Assembly: GCA_032622095.1 (NCBI GenBank) | Contig: CP136064.1 | Span: 254,760,484-254,824,483, forward strand | Reading direction: 5' to 3' | DNA length: 64,000 nucleotides | DNA from: Siphonodentalium dalli | Taxonomy: Eukaryota; Mollusca; Scaphopoda; Gadilida; Siphonodentaliidae | In this document: positions 11,061 to 24,742 of the stretch, one piece after another | How the letters are laid out: each line of letters begins with the position of its first letter | How positions within the stretch are numbered: the stretch's first letter is position 1 | Program-made: the position numbers and the translations under genes | The notes under the pieces: model-generated | The model's input: the letters and a program-made list of their open reading frames with translations, nothing else | The model's database searches: none | Told to the model about the DNA's origin: nothing

Positions 11061-13730
11061 ATGGATATACACAAGGATGGGTGAAATATTTAATTGTTCT
11101 AACTATGTAACAAAAAACACGTCGCATTTTTAAAACGACTTCCAAATGTAACTTTGTAACCCTTTTTAAACAAGGATGGGTGAAATATTTCAATTTCCTA
11201 GTTGGAGCAATTCTCTGATAAGCATTTGTAACTATGTAACCAAAAACACGTCGCATTTTTAAAACGACTTGCAAATGTAACTTTGTAACCCTTTTTAAAC
11301 AAGGATGGGTGAAATATTTCATTTTCCTAGTTGGAGTAATTCTCTCATAACATCTTTAACTATGTAACAAAAACCACGTCGCATTTTTGAAACGACTTCC
11401 AAATGTAACTGTGTAACCCTTTTAAAACAAGGAAAGGTGAAATATTTTCATTTTTCTAGTTGGTGTTATTCTCTGATAAGCATTTGTAATTATGTAACAA
11501 AAAACACGTCGCATTTTTGAAACGACTTCCAAATGTAACTTTGTAACCCTTTTTTAACAAGGATAGGTGAAATATTTTCATTTTTCTGGTTGGAGTTATT
11601 CTCTGATAACCATTTGTAACTATGTAACAAAAAAGCACGTCGCATTTTTAAAACGACTTCCAAATGTAACTTTGTAAGCCTTTTTAAACAAGGATGGGTG
11701 AAATATTTAAATTTCCTAGTTGGAGCAATTCAATGATAAGCATTTGTAACTATGTAACAAAAACACGTCGCATTTTTGAAACGACTTCCAAATGTAACTT
11801 TGTAACCTTTTCTAAACAAGAACGGGTGAAATATTTCATGTTCCTAGTTGGAGTAATTCTCTGATGAACATTTGTAACTATGTAACAAAAAACACGTCGC
11901 ATTTTTTAAACGCCTTCCACATGTAACTTTGTAACCCTTTTTTAACAAGGATAGATGAAAATATTTTCATTTTGCTAGTTGGAGTTATTCTCTGTTAACC
12001 ATTTGTAACTATGTAACAAAAAACACGTCGCATTTTTAAAACGACTTCCAAATGTAACTTTGTAACCCTTTTTAAACAAGGATGGGTGAAATATTTCAAT
12101 TTCCTAGTTGGAGTAATTCTCTGATAAGCATTTGTAACTATGTAACAAAAAATACGTCGCATTTTTGAACCGACTTCCAAATGTAACTTTGTAACCCTTT
12201 TCTAACAAGGATTGGTGAAATATTTTCATTTTTCTAGTTGGAGTTATTCTCTGATAACCATTTGTATCTATGTAACAAAAAACACCTCGAATTTTTAAAA
12301 CGACTTTCAAATGTAACTTTGTAACCCTTTTTAAACAATGATGGGTCAATTATTTCATTTTCCTAGTTAAAGTAATTCTCTGATAACATTTTTAACTATG
12401 TAACAAAAAACACGTCGCATTTTTGAAACGACTTCCAAATGTAACTTTGTAACCCTTTTCTAACAAGGATTTGTGAAATATTTTCATTTTTCAGGTTGGA
12501 GTTATTCTCTGATAACCATTTGTAACTATGTAACAAAAAACACCTCGCATTTTTAAAACGACTTTCAAATGTAACTTTGTAACCCTTTTTAAACAATGAT
12601 GGGTCAATTATTTCATTTTCCTAGTTAAAGTAATTCTCTGATAACATTTTTAACTATGTAACAAAAAACACGTCGCATTTTTGAAACGACTTCCAAATGT
12701 AACTTTGTAGCCCTTTTAAAACAAAGATGGGTGTAATATTTTCATTTTTCTTGTTGGAGTTATTCTCTGATAACCATTTGTAACTATGTAACAAAAAATA
12801 CGTCGCATTTTTAAACGACTTCCAAATGTAACTTTGTAACCCTTTTTAAACAAGGATGGGTGAAATATTTCAACTTCCTTGTTGGAGTAATTCTCTGATA
12901 AGCATTAATTTTGTAACTATGTAACAAAAAACACGTCGCATTTTTAAAACGACTTGCAAATGTAACTTTGTAACCCATTTTAACAAAGACAGGTGAAATA
13001 GTTTCATTTTTCTAGTAGCGCTTATTCTCTGATAAGCATTTGTAACTTTGTAAAAAAAAAAACATGTCGCATTTTTGAAACGACTTCCAAATGTAACTTT
13101 GTAACCTTTTCTAAACAAGGATAGGTTAAATATATCAATTTCCTAGTTGGAGTAATTCTCCGATGAGCATTTGTAACGATGTAACAAAAAACACGTTGCA
13201 TTTTTGAAACGACTTCCAAATGTAACTTTGTAACGCTTTTCTAACAAGGATTGGTGAAATATTTTCATTTTTCTAGTTAGAGTTATTCTCTGATAACCAT
13301 TTGTAACTATGTAACAAAAAACACGTCGCATTTTTAAAACGACTTCCAAATGTAACTTTGTAATCCTTTTTAAACAAGGATGGGTGAAATATTTAAATTT
13401 CCTAGTTGGAGTAATTCTCTGATAAGCGTTTGTAACCATGCAACAAAAACACGTCGCATTTTTGAAACGACTTCCAAATGTAACTTTGTAACCCTTTTAA
13501 AACAAGGATAGGTGAAATATTTTCATTTTTCTAGTTGGAGTTATTCTCTGATAACCATTTGTAACTATGTAACAACAAGACGTCGCATTTTTAAACGACT
13601 TCCAAATGTAACTTTGTAACCCTTTTTTAACAAGGATAGGTGAAATATTTAAATTTTTCTAGTTGGAGTTATTCTCTGATAACCATTTGTAACTATGTAA
13701 CAAAAAGACGTCGCATTTTTTACTTATAAC
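11060..13730 (-). repeat. 129-bp tandem array B (about 20 units)
   Basis: The same 129-bp unit as array A but in the opposite direction. The period was counted as 129 between 11160 and 11289. Units alternate between forms ending GATAAGCATTTG and GATAACCATTTG, which hints at a higher-order repeat of several units. Since 129 is 43 codons, frames stay open over many units without being genes. Confidence 0.85.
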
Positions 13731-14640
13731 CCCTGTATCCCGGTTACAAATGCATAACGTATATTTCGTGCACAAAATCTTGACATATCTATCCGTTCGA
13801 GCAGAAATGTAAACAGAGTCGGATATGGCGATGGTCTGCCCTACGTTGTCGATTTGCCGGACGTGACGCATTGGCGTCGACCGGAAGTTGGCGGATTTAC
13901 CAGTAGTATTGTCAAGAATTCCCTATTTGCCGGGATATATAGAGAATACTTACGAGTTTTGGTTGAATACCTGAATTATCTCATGAGTGGGTGCAAGGAA
14001 GTACAGAATTTCCACGAGCGGCTACAAGCCGCGAGTGGAAATTCTGTACTTCCTTGCACCCACGAATGACATAATCCGGGTATTCAACCAAAACCCGTAG
14101 GTTCTCTTTTTATTATATGCGCTATAAACCGCACCAAAACTGCTAATTTTGTCCTACAGTTCACTTCAAATTGTTAGAAAGCTTCGACATTTGCATTTTG
14201 TTTACATTCAATCAATTGATTTGCTCACCACCGAATGACAAATATCGAGCATAACCGCCATAAGAAATAGTCCCCATTGTTTTATTCTGAAATGATGCGA
14301 GAAAATTAATGTATACATAATTTAATGATAAGAATATATTAAAACAAATGAGTTAACATTATAACAATTAAATAACAGTTTATGAACCGTGAAAATCAAT
14401 AATTAAAACAATAGTCCGGCTGTTATTGATACGCTTTGAAACTTAATGTGATTCGCCGCTATAAACCGGAAGTAATCTCTGCAAAAGTAATACTATTGTG
14501 TTATCCATCGAGTCGGTCAGTGTTATCCATCGAGTCGGTCAGTGTTATCCATCGAGTCGGTCCAGGCGATGGATATAACGCTCTACGCCACGGCAATTTC
14601 CCACTATTTAATGGGGAAGCATATAATAAATATGTCTCCC
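13731..14640. repeat. Central part of the foldback with a 165-bp hairpin
   Basis: The segment 13731-13945 matches 17700-17910 and 21860-22070 directly. From 13942 to 14106 lies a near-perfect inverted repeat centred near 14023 (GTGCAAGGAAGTACAGAATT and its complement). Near 14498-14563 the 22-bp unit GTGTTATCCATCGAGTCGGTC occurs three times in a row. No gene is seen. Confidence 0.75.
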
Positions 14641-15000
14641 TCCCACAAAACGTAATGAATAATAAATATAACCACACATCTTTATGATATGTTTGTGCAA
14701 ACAGTCATTTGCTAAAGACAACTCTAAAATTAAAAAAAGTAAACACAAATACATGATAGAATTTCTGAGAGGCTAGCAGCATATTCCGTAAATAAAACTT
14801 ATATGACTCAACGTGTAACCTAACCATCCAAACGGTAGGATGTGCCATCGACTGGTGGGCTTTTCTAAATATAAGAAGTGGCATCGATAGCTGAACGAGG
14901 CCACATCAATCTTGTGATCTGACAGAATGAGTTATGTTAATGTGAATCGATTATTTAATATGAACCTTATAACAACATTTTGATGAGTGTTACAAAAAGG
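14641..15000 (-). repeat. Module copy inside the foldback, inverted
   Basis: Inverted relative to 9420-9730 and parallel to 17900-18260 and 22070-22420. It shares GAGGCCACATCAATC and GACAGAATGA variants only with the opposite-facing copy at 18965-19195, so these two are the closest pair and mark an inner foldback. Confidence 0.75.
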
Positions 15001-15695
15001 AATTCAATAGTCCGAGATTGCATGCATGAACTATATCAAATTGTTGAGCCAAGTCTGATTTGCATACCTTACAGTCATGGAATTTCTTCCAGGTAATCAA
15101 TGCAATGTTTATTGCGATATCGACTCACAAACGTGGCAAAAAATCATGCAATCTGGAATTGGTACCATGGCCCTACTGTGGAATAGATTATTAAGGAACA
15201 ACGGAATATATTCCCTGCTGTGTGTGTTGAATGCTACGAATTAGTTCCCCGTCAGAACATAACAAAGTTCCCATATTTTAACCGTGTGGTATATAATCTC
15301 TACGTGCGTAGCCAGAGTAGATATTAACGACATGGTTTAATAGTTGTCGACCATTCCTATATTCTATAGGAGAGAGAAATATATTCAGAACATGCTTTGG
15401 AAACAGACAATCGTGCATTTTACTACCATATGTAGGCTTATTTATTATTATATTATTATTATGTTCCTGTCTAAACACCCCCCCCCCCCCCGCCTTGTAC
15501 TATAGATGCAATTTTAAAATAACCACCAAAGTATTTTCAACATGCAGGGACCATTGTTCTCACAGGGACAAATAAAATATAACAGAAACGCAGGCATCGC
15601 GAATCGAAAATAGATAACGACGCTGGAAAAACATGCGGGGGACAAATACGTCATATCAAAATGGCGGCGCTTCCGGTCGAGATTGGCAGGTCGAT
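15001..15695. other. Spacer in the foldback centre, no gene
   Basis: Mostly unique within the window. The block near 15285-15345 (ATAATCTCTACGTGCGTAGCCAGAGTAGA) resembles 1797-1850, an interspersed repeat outside the element. A C-run lies at 15477-15490. No domain or RNA gene is seen. Confidence 0.5.
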
Positions 15696-17690
15696 TATAC
15701 TCTGATAAGCATTTGTAACTATGTAACAATTACACGTCGCGTTTTTGAAACGACTTCCAAATGTAACTTTGTAACCTTTTCTGAACAAGGATGGGTTAAA
15801 TATTTCATTTTCCTAGTTGGAGTAATTCTCTGATGAGCATTTGTAACTATGTAACAAAAAACACGTCGCATTTTTGAAACGACTTCCACATGTAACTTTG
15901 TAACCCTTTTCTAACAAGGATTGGTGAAATATTTTCATTTTTCTAGTTGGAGTTATTCTCTGTTAACCATTTGTAACTATGTAACAAAAAACACCTCGAA
16001 TTTTTAAAACGACTTTCAAATGTAACTTTGTAACCCTTTTTAAACAAGGATGGGTCAATTATTTCATTTTCCTAGTTAAAGTAATTCTCTGATAAGCATT
16101 TGTAACTATGTAACAAACAAAAACACGTCGCATTTTTTAAACGACTTCCAAATGTAACTTGGTAACCCTTTTTTAACAAGGATTGGTGAAATATTTTCAT
16201 TTTTCTAGTTAGTGTTATTCTCTGATAACCATTTGTAACTATGTAACAAAAAACACGACGCATTTTTGAAACGACTTCCAAATGTAACTTTGTAACCCTT
16301 TTTAAACAAGGATGGGTGAAATATTTCAATTTCCTAGTTGGAGTAATTCTCTGATAAACATTTGTAACTATGTAACAAAAACACGTCGCAATTTTGAAAC
16401 GACTTCCAAATGTAACTTTGTAACCTTTTCTGAACAAGGATGTGTTAAATATTTCATTTTCCTAGTTGGAGTAATTCTCTGATGAGCATTTGTAACTATG
16501 TATAAAAAAAACACGTCGCATTTTTGAAACGACTTCCAAATGTAACTTTGTAACCGTTTTCAAACAAGGACTGGTGAAATATTTTCATTTTTATAGTTGG
16601 AGTTATTCTCTGATAACCATTTGTAACTATGTAACAAAAACACCTCGCATTTTTAAAACGACTTTCAAATGTAACTTTGTAACCCTTTTTTTAAACAAGG
16701 ATGGCTCAATTATTTCATTTTCCTAGTTAAAGTAATTCTCTGATAAGCATTTGTAACTATGTAACAACAAACACGACGCATTGTTGAAACGACTTCCAAA
16801 TGTAACTTTGTAACCATTTTCATCAAGTATTGGTGAAATATTTTCATTTTTCTAGTTAGTGTTATTCTCTGATAACCATTTGTAACTATGTAACAAAAAA
16901 ACACGTCGCATTTTTAAAACGACTTTCAAATGTAACTTTGTAATCCTTTTTAAATATGGATTGGTGAAATATTTAAATTTCCTAGTTGGAGTAATTCTCT
17001 GATAAGCATTTGTAACCATGTAACAAAAAGCACGTCGCATTTTTGAAACGACTTCCAAATGTAACTTTGTAACCCCTTTTAACAAAGACGGGTGAAATAG
17101 TTTAATTTTTCTAGTTGCGGTTATTCTCCGATAAGCATTTGTAACTTTGTAACAAAAACTACGTCGCATTTTTTAAACGACTTCCAAATATAACTTTGTA
17201 ACCCTTTTTAAACAAGGATGGGAGAAATATTTCAATTTCCTAGTTGGAGTAATTCTCTGATAAGCATTTGTAACTATGTAACAAAAACATGTCGCATTTT
17301 TGAAATGACTTCAAATGTAACTTTGTAACCTTTTCTAAGCAAGGATGGGTTAAATATTTCATTTTCCTAGTTGGAGTAATTCTCTGATGAGCATTTGTAA
17401 CTATGTAACAAAAAACACGTCACATTTTTAAAACGACTTTCAAATGTAACTTTGTAACCCTTTTTTAACAAGGATAGGTGAAATATTTTCATTTTTTCTA
17501 GTTGGAGTAATTCTCTGATAAGCATTTATAACTATGTAACAAAAAACACGTCCCATTTTTTAAACGACTTCCAAATATAACTTTGTAACCCTTTTTTAAC
17601 AAGGATAGGTGAAATATTTTCATTTTTCTAGTCGGTATTATTCTCTGATAACCATTTGTAACTATGTAACAAAAATACGACGCATTTTTT
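15696..17690 (-). repeat. 129-bp tandem array C (about 15 units)
   Basis: Same unit and direction as array B, separated from it by 2 kb of modules. Units vary by small indels, but the 129-bp spacing and the GTAACTTTGTAACCCTTTT core are kept. Confidence 0.85.
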
Positions 17691-18945
17691 ACTTGTAAGC
17701 CCTGTATCCCGGTTACAAATGCATAACGTATATTTCGTGCACCAAATCTGGACATATCTATCCGTTCGAGCAGAAATGTAATCAGAGTCGGATAAGTCGA
17801 TGGTCTGCCCTACGTTGTCGATTTGCTGGACGTGACGCATTGGCGTCGACCGGAAGTGGGCGGATTTACCAGTAGCATTGTCAAGAGTTCCCTATTTGCC
17901 GGGATATATGTCTCCCTCCCACAAAACGTAATGAATAATAAATGTAACCACATATCTTTATGATATGTTTGTGCAAACAGTCATTTGCTAAAGACAACTC
18001 TAAAATTAAAAAAAGTAAACACAAAAACATGATAGAATTTCTGAGAGGCTAGCTAGGATATTCCGTAAATAAAACTTATAGGACTCAACGTGTAACCTAA
18101 CCATCCAAACGGTAGGATGTGCCATCGACTGGTGGGCTTTTCTAAATATAAGAAGTGGCATAGATAGCTGAACGAGTCCACCTCAATCTTGTGATCTGAC
18201 ATAATGAGTTATGTTAATGTGAATCGATTATTTAATATGAATCTTATAAACAACATTTTGATGAGTGTTACAAAAAGGAATTGAATAGTCGGATGATAGT
18301 TATTAGTACAGGAGCAATTTATTTATATGTGGCATGAGGGGATTGCCGGCCTGTTTGTGAATTTTGGACGCCTGAGTTATACCGCATGTCATGCAATATG
18401 TGAGTACCGAACAACTACATACTCGTGCATGTATATGTAGTTCAATTGAGAAACAAATCTCAAATTGGTTGGTCTACATGTATATTGAACGTCGATGAAT
18501 GACGTGTCAACACAACAACACCGACCGCGATGACTACATGTACTTACTCGTTATGCGATACAATTGCACTACCTTCTAGTGTGTAAACAAAGCCTGACAC
18601 CCGGCGTAGATTGTTGCGAAATTAATGTTACCTGGTCAACACCCTGATACAATATTGATGAGCGAATTGCTAAATATAACACATACCGTAAGCTGTGCTA
18701 CGTGTAGTAAATCGAGAATTACTCAGATTGCTTGTTTAATTAGTACAACTATACTAATATGTATTTATAATGGCCAAGGAATGGTTTCACGTATCGAGAT
18801 ACAAACAACGCGCCGGCGTGAACTCATACAGAAATAGATTGGGAATTCCCAGTATTCTGGATTAAACTACATCGTTCTACTCCGGCGACAATCGGGATAT
18901 TAAAGTGAAAAGTAGTTCGTCGGCAATATATAGACGTACTCGGCT
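17691..18945 (-). repeat. Internal direct copy of the right-arm modules
   Basis: Runs parallel to 21860-23080 almost base for base, from GCATAACGTATATTTCGTGC through the GGCATGAGGGGATTG and ACCTGGTCAAAACCCTG blocks. It is a second copy of the inner arm within the element, so the element grew by internal duplication or nested insertion. Confidence 0.75.
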
Positions 18946-18964
18946 TATATAAGGTGTATAAGGT

Positions 18965-19195
18965 TTATATTAAATAATCGATTCACATTAACATAACTCA
19001 TTCTGTCAGATCACAAGATTGATGTGGCCTCGTTCAGCTATCGATGCCACTTATATTTAGAAAAGCCCACCAGTCGATGGCACATCCTACCGTTTGGATG
19101 GTTAGGTTACACGTTGAGTCCTATAAGTTTTATTTACGGAATATGCTAGCTAGCCTCTCAGAAATTCTATCATGTTTTTGTGTTTACTTTTTTTA
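18965..19195 (+). repeat. Module copy inside the foldback, forward
   Basis: Matches 9385-9610 in the same direction and is the mirror of 14741-14960 and 18010-18240. It joins directly to the plus-direction array D. Confidence 0.75.
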
Positions 19196-19199
19196 ATTT

Positions 19200-20835
19200 T
19201 ACAAGTTACATTTGGAAGTCGTTTTAAAAATGCGACGTGTTTTTTTGTTGCACAGTTACAAATGGTTATCAGAGAATAACTCCAACTAGAAAAATGAAAA
19301 TATTTCACCCATCCTAGTTTAAAAAGGATTACTAAGTTATATTTGGAAGTCGTTTCAAAAATGCGACGTGTTTTTTGTTACATTGTTACAAATGCTTATC
19401 AGAGAATTACTCCAACTAGGAAATTTAAATATTTCACCCATCCTTGTTTAAAAAGGGTTACAAAGTTACATTTGGAAGTCGTTTCAAAAATGCGACGTGT
19501 TTTCTTTTACAAAGTAACAAATGCTTATCGAAGAATAACCGCAACTAGAAAAATGAAACTATCTCACCCGTCTTTGTTAAAATGGGTTACAAAGTTACAT
19601 TTGCAAGTCGTTTTAAAAATGCGACGTGTTTTTTGTTACATAGTTACAAATGGTTATCAGAGAATAACTTCAACCAGAAAAATGAAAATATTTCACCTAT
19701 CCTTGTTAAAAAAGGGTTACAAAGTTACATTTGGAAGTCGTTTCAAAAATGCGACGTATTTTTTGTTACATAATTACAAATGCTTATCAGAGAATAAGTC
19801 CAACAAGAAAAATGAAAATATTACACCCATCCTTGTTTTAAAAGGGTTACAGAGTTACATTTGGAAGTCGTTTCAAAAATGCGACGTGTTTTTTGTTACA
19901 TAGTTAAAAATGTTATCAGAGAATTACTTTAACTAGGAAAATGAAATAATTGACCCATCATTGTTTAAAAAGGGTTACAAAGTTACATTTGAAAGTCGTT
20001 TTAAAAATGCGAGGTGTTTTTTGTTACATAGTTACAAATGGTTATCAGAGAATAACTCCAACCAGAAAAATGAAAATATTTTACCAATCCCTGTTAGAAA
20101 AGGGTTACAAAGTTACATTTGGAAGTCGTTTCAAAAAATGCGACGTGTTTTTTGTTACATAGTTAAAAATGTTATCAGAGAATTACTTTAACTAGGAAAA
20201 TGAAATAATTGACCCATCATTGTTTAAAAAGGGTTACAAAGTTACATTTGGAAGTCGTTTCAAAAATGCGACGTGTTTGGTACATAGTTACAAATGCTTA
20301 TCAGAGAATTGCTCCAACTAGGAAATTTAAATATTTCACCCATCCTTGTTTAAAAAGGGTTACAAAGTTACTTTTGGAAGTCGTTTTAAAAATGCGACGT
20401 GCTTTTTGTTACATAGTTACAAATGGTTATCAGAGAATAACTCCAACCAGAAAAATGAAAATATTTCACCTATCCTTGTTAAAAAAGAGCTACAAAGTTA
20501 CAATTGGAAGTCGTTTCAAAAATGCGACGTGTTTTTTGTTACATAATTACAAATGCTTATCAGAGAATAACACCAACTAGAAAAATGAAAATATTTCACC
20601 CATCCTTGTTTTAAAAGGGTTACAAAGTTATATTTGGAAGTCGTTTCAAAAATCCGACGTGTTTTTTGTTACATAGTTAAAGATGTTATGAGAGAATTAC
20701 TCCAACAAGGAAAATGAAATATTTCACCCATCCTTGTTTAAAAAGGGTTACAAAGTTACATTTGGAAGTCGTTTTAAAAAAGCGACGTGTTTTTTGTTAC
20801 ATAGTTAGGACAATTAAATATTTCACCCATCCTTG
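19200..20835 (+). repeat. 129-bp tandem array D (about 12-13 units)
   Basis: The 129-bp unit in plus direction, mirroring array B across the element's centre. It holds the longest continuous frame of the arrays (19343-19903), which is only a run of about four 43-codon repeats without a domain, signal peptide or conserved start. Confidence 0.85.
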
Positions 20836-21645
20836 TTTATATCCATATCATATGCCAGAATCCAAATATATAGGCACATAACAATTTCCATGATTGGCCC
20901 TTAAATTGGTGAACCCCAAATATGAGCCCGTGCAGTTTAAACCTAAGTAAACTATACGTGAGTCATGTCCAGATGCAGTGAAAACATCTGTCAGCTATTC
21001 CTGTGTCATGTCAAGATACAGGAGGGTCCAGATATGTCCCAATTATCCATATCATATATATGCCAGAATCAAAAGATAACAATTTCTATGATGGGCCCTT
21101 AAATTAGTGAACCCCAAATTTAAACCGAAGTAAACTATACGTGAGTCATGTCCAGATCCAGGAGGGTCCAGATATGTCCCAGGATCCATATTAGATTCCC
21201 ATAATCCAAAGATTTAGGCACATAACAATTTTCTATGATGGGTCCATAAAATTGAGAACCCCCCAAATTTGAGCCCGTGCAGTTTAAACCAAAGGAAAGT
21301 ACACGTGAGTCATGTCAAGATGCAGGACGGTCCAGATATGTCCCAATATCCATATTGTATGCCCAGAATCCAAAGATATAGACACATGACAATTTTCCAT
21401 GTTGGGTTCTAAAAATGGTGAACCCCAAATTTGAGCCCCTGTAGTTTAAACCTAAGTAAACTATACCGAGTCATGTCCAGTTGCAGGATGGTCCATATAT
21501 GTCCCAATATCCATATTTTATGCCCAGAATCCAAAGATATAGGCACATAACAATTTCTGTGATGGGCCCTTAAATTTGTGAACCCCAAATATGAGCCCGT
21601 GCTGTTTAAACCTAAGTAAACTATACATGAGTCATGTCCAGATGC
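20836..21645 (-). repeat. Tandem array, about 160 bp period, right arm copy
   Basis: Inverted counterpart of 10250-11060, unit for unit, including the short unit next to array D. The mirrored junction to the 129-bp array is the same on both sides. Confidence 0.82.
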
Positions 21646-23575
21646 AATATTTCATTTTCCTAGTTGGAGTAATTCTCTGATAAGCATTTGTAACTATGTA
21701 ACAAAAAACAAATCGCATTTTTAAAACGACTTCCAAATGTAACTTTGTAACCCTTTTTTAACAAGGATAGGTGAAATATTTTCATTTTTCTAGTTGGAGT
21801 TATTCTCTGATAACCATTTGTAACAAAAACACGTCGCATTTTTATTTGTAACCTCTGTAACCCGGTTACAAATGCATAACGTATATTTCGTGCACAAAAT
21901 CTGGACATGTCTATCCGTTTGAGCAGAAATGTAATCAGAGTCGGATATGTCGATGGTCTGCCCTACGTTGTCGATTTACCGGACGTGACGCATTGGCGTC
22001 GACCGGAAGTGGGCGGATTTATCAGTAGCATTGTCAAGAATTCCCTATTTGCCGGAATATATATGTCTCCCTCCCACAAAACGTAATGAATAATACATAT
22101 AACCACATATCTTTATGATATGTTTGTGCAAACAGTCATTTGCTAAAGACAACTCTAAAATAAAAAAAAGTAAACACAAAAACATGATATAATTTCTGAG
22201 AGGCTAGCTAGCATATACCGTTAATAAAACTTATAGGACTCAACGTGTAACATAACCATCCAAACGGTAGGATGTGCCATCGACTGGTGGGCTTTTCTAA
22301 ATATAAATGGCATCGATAGCTGAACGATTCCACCTCAATCTTGTGATCTGACATAATGATTTATGTTAATTTGAATCGAAAATTTAATATGAACCTTATA
22401 AACAACATTTTGATGAGTGTTACAAAAGGGAATTGCATAGACGGGTGATAGTTATTATTACTTCGAACGCTGCATAGTGCAGGAGCAATTTATTTATATG
22501 TGGCATGAGGGGATTGTCGGCCTGTTTGTGAATATTGGAGGTATGAGTTATACCGCATATCATGCAACATGTGAGTACCGAACAACTACATACTCGTGCA
22601 TGTATATGTAGTTTAATTGAGAACAAATCTCAAATTTGTTGGTCTACATGTATATTGAATGTCGATGAATGACGTGTCAACAAAACAATACCGAACGCTA
22701 TGACTGCATGTACTTACTCGTTATGCGATACAATTTCACTACCTTCTATAGTGTGTAAAAAAAGCCTGACGCCCGGCGTAGATTGTTGCGAAATTAATGT
22801 TACCTGGTCAAAACCCTGATACAATATTGATGAGCGAATTGCTAAATATAACACACACCGTAAGCTGTGCTACATGTAGTAAATCGAGAATTACTCCGAT
22901 TGCTTGTTTAATTAGTACAACTATACTAATATGTATTTATAATGGCCAAGGACTGGTTTCACGAATCGAGATACAAACAGCTTGCTGGCGTGAATTCATA
23001 CCGAAATAGATTGGGAATTCCCAGTATTCCTGAGTATTCTGGATTAAACTACTTCGTTCTACTCCGGCGACAATCGAAAACAAAAAAATAATAGCCAGTG
23101 ATAATACTGGGTTGTTTGAACTCATTTGTGTTTACATTGATGGATATAATTGTCTCCCTCCCACAAACCCTGTTATACATATAGCCGCATATTTTTAAAC
23201 ATGTTTGTGTAAACATGTGTTTGCTAAAAACAGATATCCAATAAAATGTAAACACAAAAGTTCAGAGGAAACAGAGTTCAGTCCCTTCGTTGTGATAAGT
23301 CCTGCGTTGGAGGCTGAACTCTGCATGGAGTTTGGTGACTGACAGGCTTTCCTAAATCTCACGACAGGCACTGTTCGCTGAACGAGTCCACCTCGATCGA
23401 ACCGTTTACGATTCGGCTTTGACTGTAGACCTGCCCGTTCGTCCGACCGGAAGTGTTGACATAATCGACCGGAAGTGGGTGGATGTGTCGGTGTGCTACC
23501 CTACGTTACCGGTATGCCGGAAGTGACGCGTTGGAGTCGACCGGAAGTCGAGTGTGCAACCGCCCCATACGTATA
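21646..23575 (-). repeat. Inner right arm modules of the foldback
   Basis: Inverted match of 8206-10250. It contains the same ACTTCCGGTCGAC-type module heads and ends at GTGCAACCGCCCCATACG, where the left arm continues directly into the outer arm but the right arm carries 2.1 kb more. Confidence 0.78.
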
Positions 23576-24472
23576 CTACTTCTCGCGTTTTGCGCTATGT
23601 AACGATACATATTATACATCATTCGAAAGGTTAGCATCTTCTCTTCATTAAGATTGCAACATTTATACACTAATATTGCGAACAAAGCGTACAATTGGCC
23701 AGGAACGGCGATCGTTGAATAAGAAATTAGCTAAAAACGGGAAAAAATCCGAGTACCGGGAATGAGGAACAGAGATATAAGCTCATATTTCTCGCGTGTT
23801 ACGCTATGTAAAAATACATATTATACATCATTCGAAATGTTAGCATCTTCCCTTCCTTCATATTGCAACAATTAGACACTACTTTTGCGAACAAATAGTA
23901 CAATTGGCCAGGAACGGCGAGCGTTGAATAAGAAATTAGCTAAAAACGGGAAAAAATCCGACTAACAGGAATCAGGAACAGAGTGTAAGCTCACATTTCT
24001 CGCGTTTTACTCTATGTAAAAATGCATATTATACATCATTCGAAAGGTTAGCATCTTCCCTTCATTAATATTGCAACATTTAGACACTACTTTTGCGAAC
24101 AAAGCGTACAATTGGCCAGGAACGGCGAGCGTTGAATAAGAAATTAGCTAAAAACCGGGAAAAATCCGACTAACAGGAATCAGGAACAGAGATATAAGCG
24201 CATATTACTCGCGTTTTACGCTATGTAAAAATACATATTATACATCATTCGAAAGGTTAGCATCTTCCCTTCATTAATAATTGCTGCATACATCACATAG
24301 CTTCTGTAAGCCAAGAGACGAGAGCGATAGTAACGTCATGTCACACCAGTTTAATCGCGATAGATTGTGTTTGTTTCTAAGATCAACAAGTGACAGAACA
24401 CACGAAATAAGCTGTCCATATATTACGGCGTTTATTGAATTATAAAACACATATTTACCGCAGTACAGATAA

Positions 24473-24565
24473 GATAAGATAAGATAAGTTTATTGACAAT
24501 TACACCCACACGGGGCCGATGTCACAACATAAATATTGTACATGTAACTAAGTTCTTGCAATATG
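24473..24565 (-). mobile_element. LINE 3' end fragment with (TTATC)n tail
   Basis: Read on the minus strand it ends in GTCAATAAACTTATCTTATC and further TTATC units. CR1/L2-type LINEs end in such short microsatellite tails. No coding part is present, so it is a heavily 5'-truncated insertion (or a SINE sharing that tail). It sits in the spacer between the two facing 217-bp arrays. Confidence 0.6.
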
Positions 24566-24742
24566 GAAGCATATGTTCCTATTCCTGGTTTGAGATAACT
24601 CCGCCTACTGAATTTTCTGATTGGCTGAGCCATATATCCTATATACAGATATAATCTGTTCCTATTCCAGGTTTGAGATAACTCCGCCTACTGAATTTTC
24701 TGATTGGCTGAGCCATATATCCTATATACAGATATTTCACCT
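24566..24742 (+). repeat. 86-bp tandem duplication
   Basis: The block CCTATTCCTGGTTTGAGATA ... CCTATATACAGATAT occurs twice in a row with almost no change. No function is evident. Confidence 0.75.

Noticed and set aside
19343-19903. 186-codon open frame
   Set aside because: It is about four units of the 129-bp (43-codon) tandem repeat; overlapping frames are equally open, and there is no domain or conserved start.
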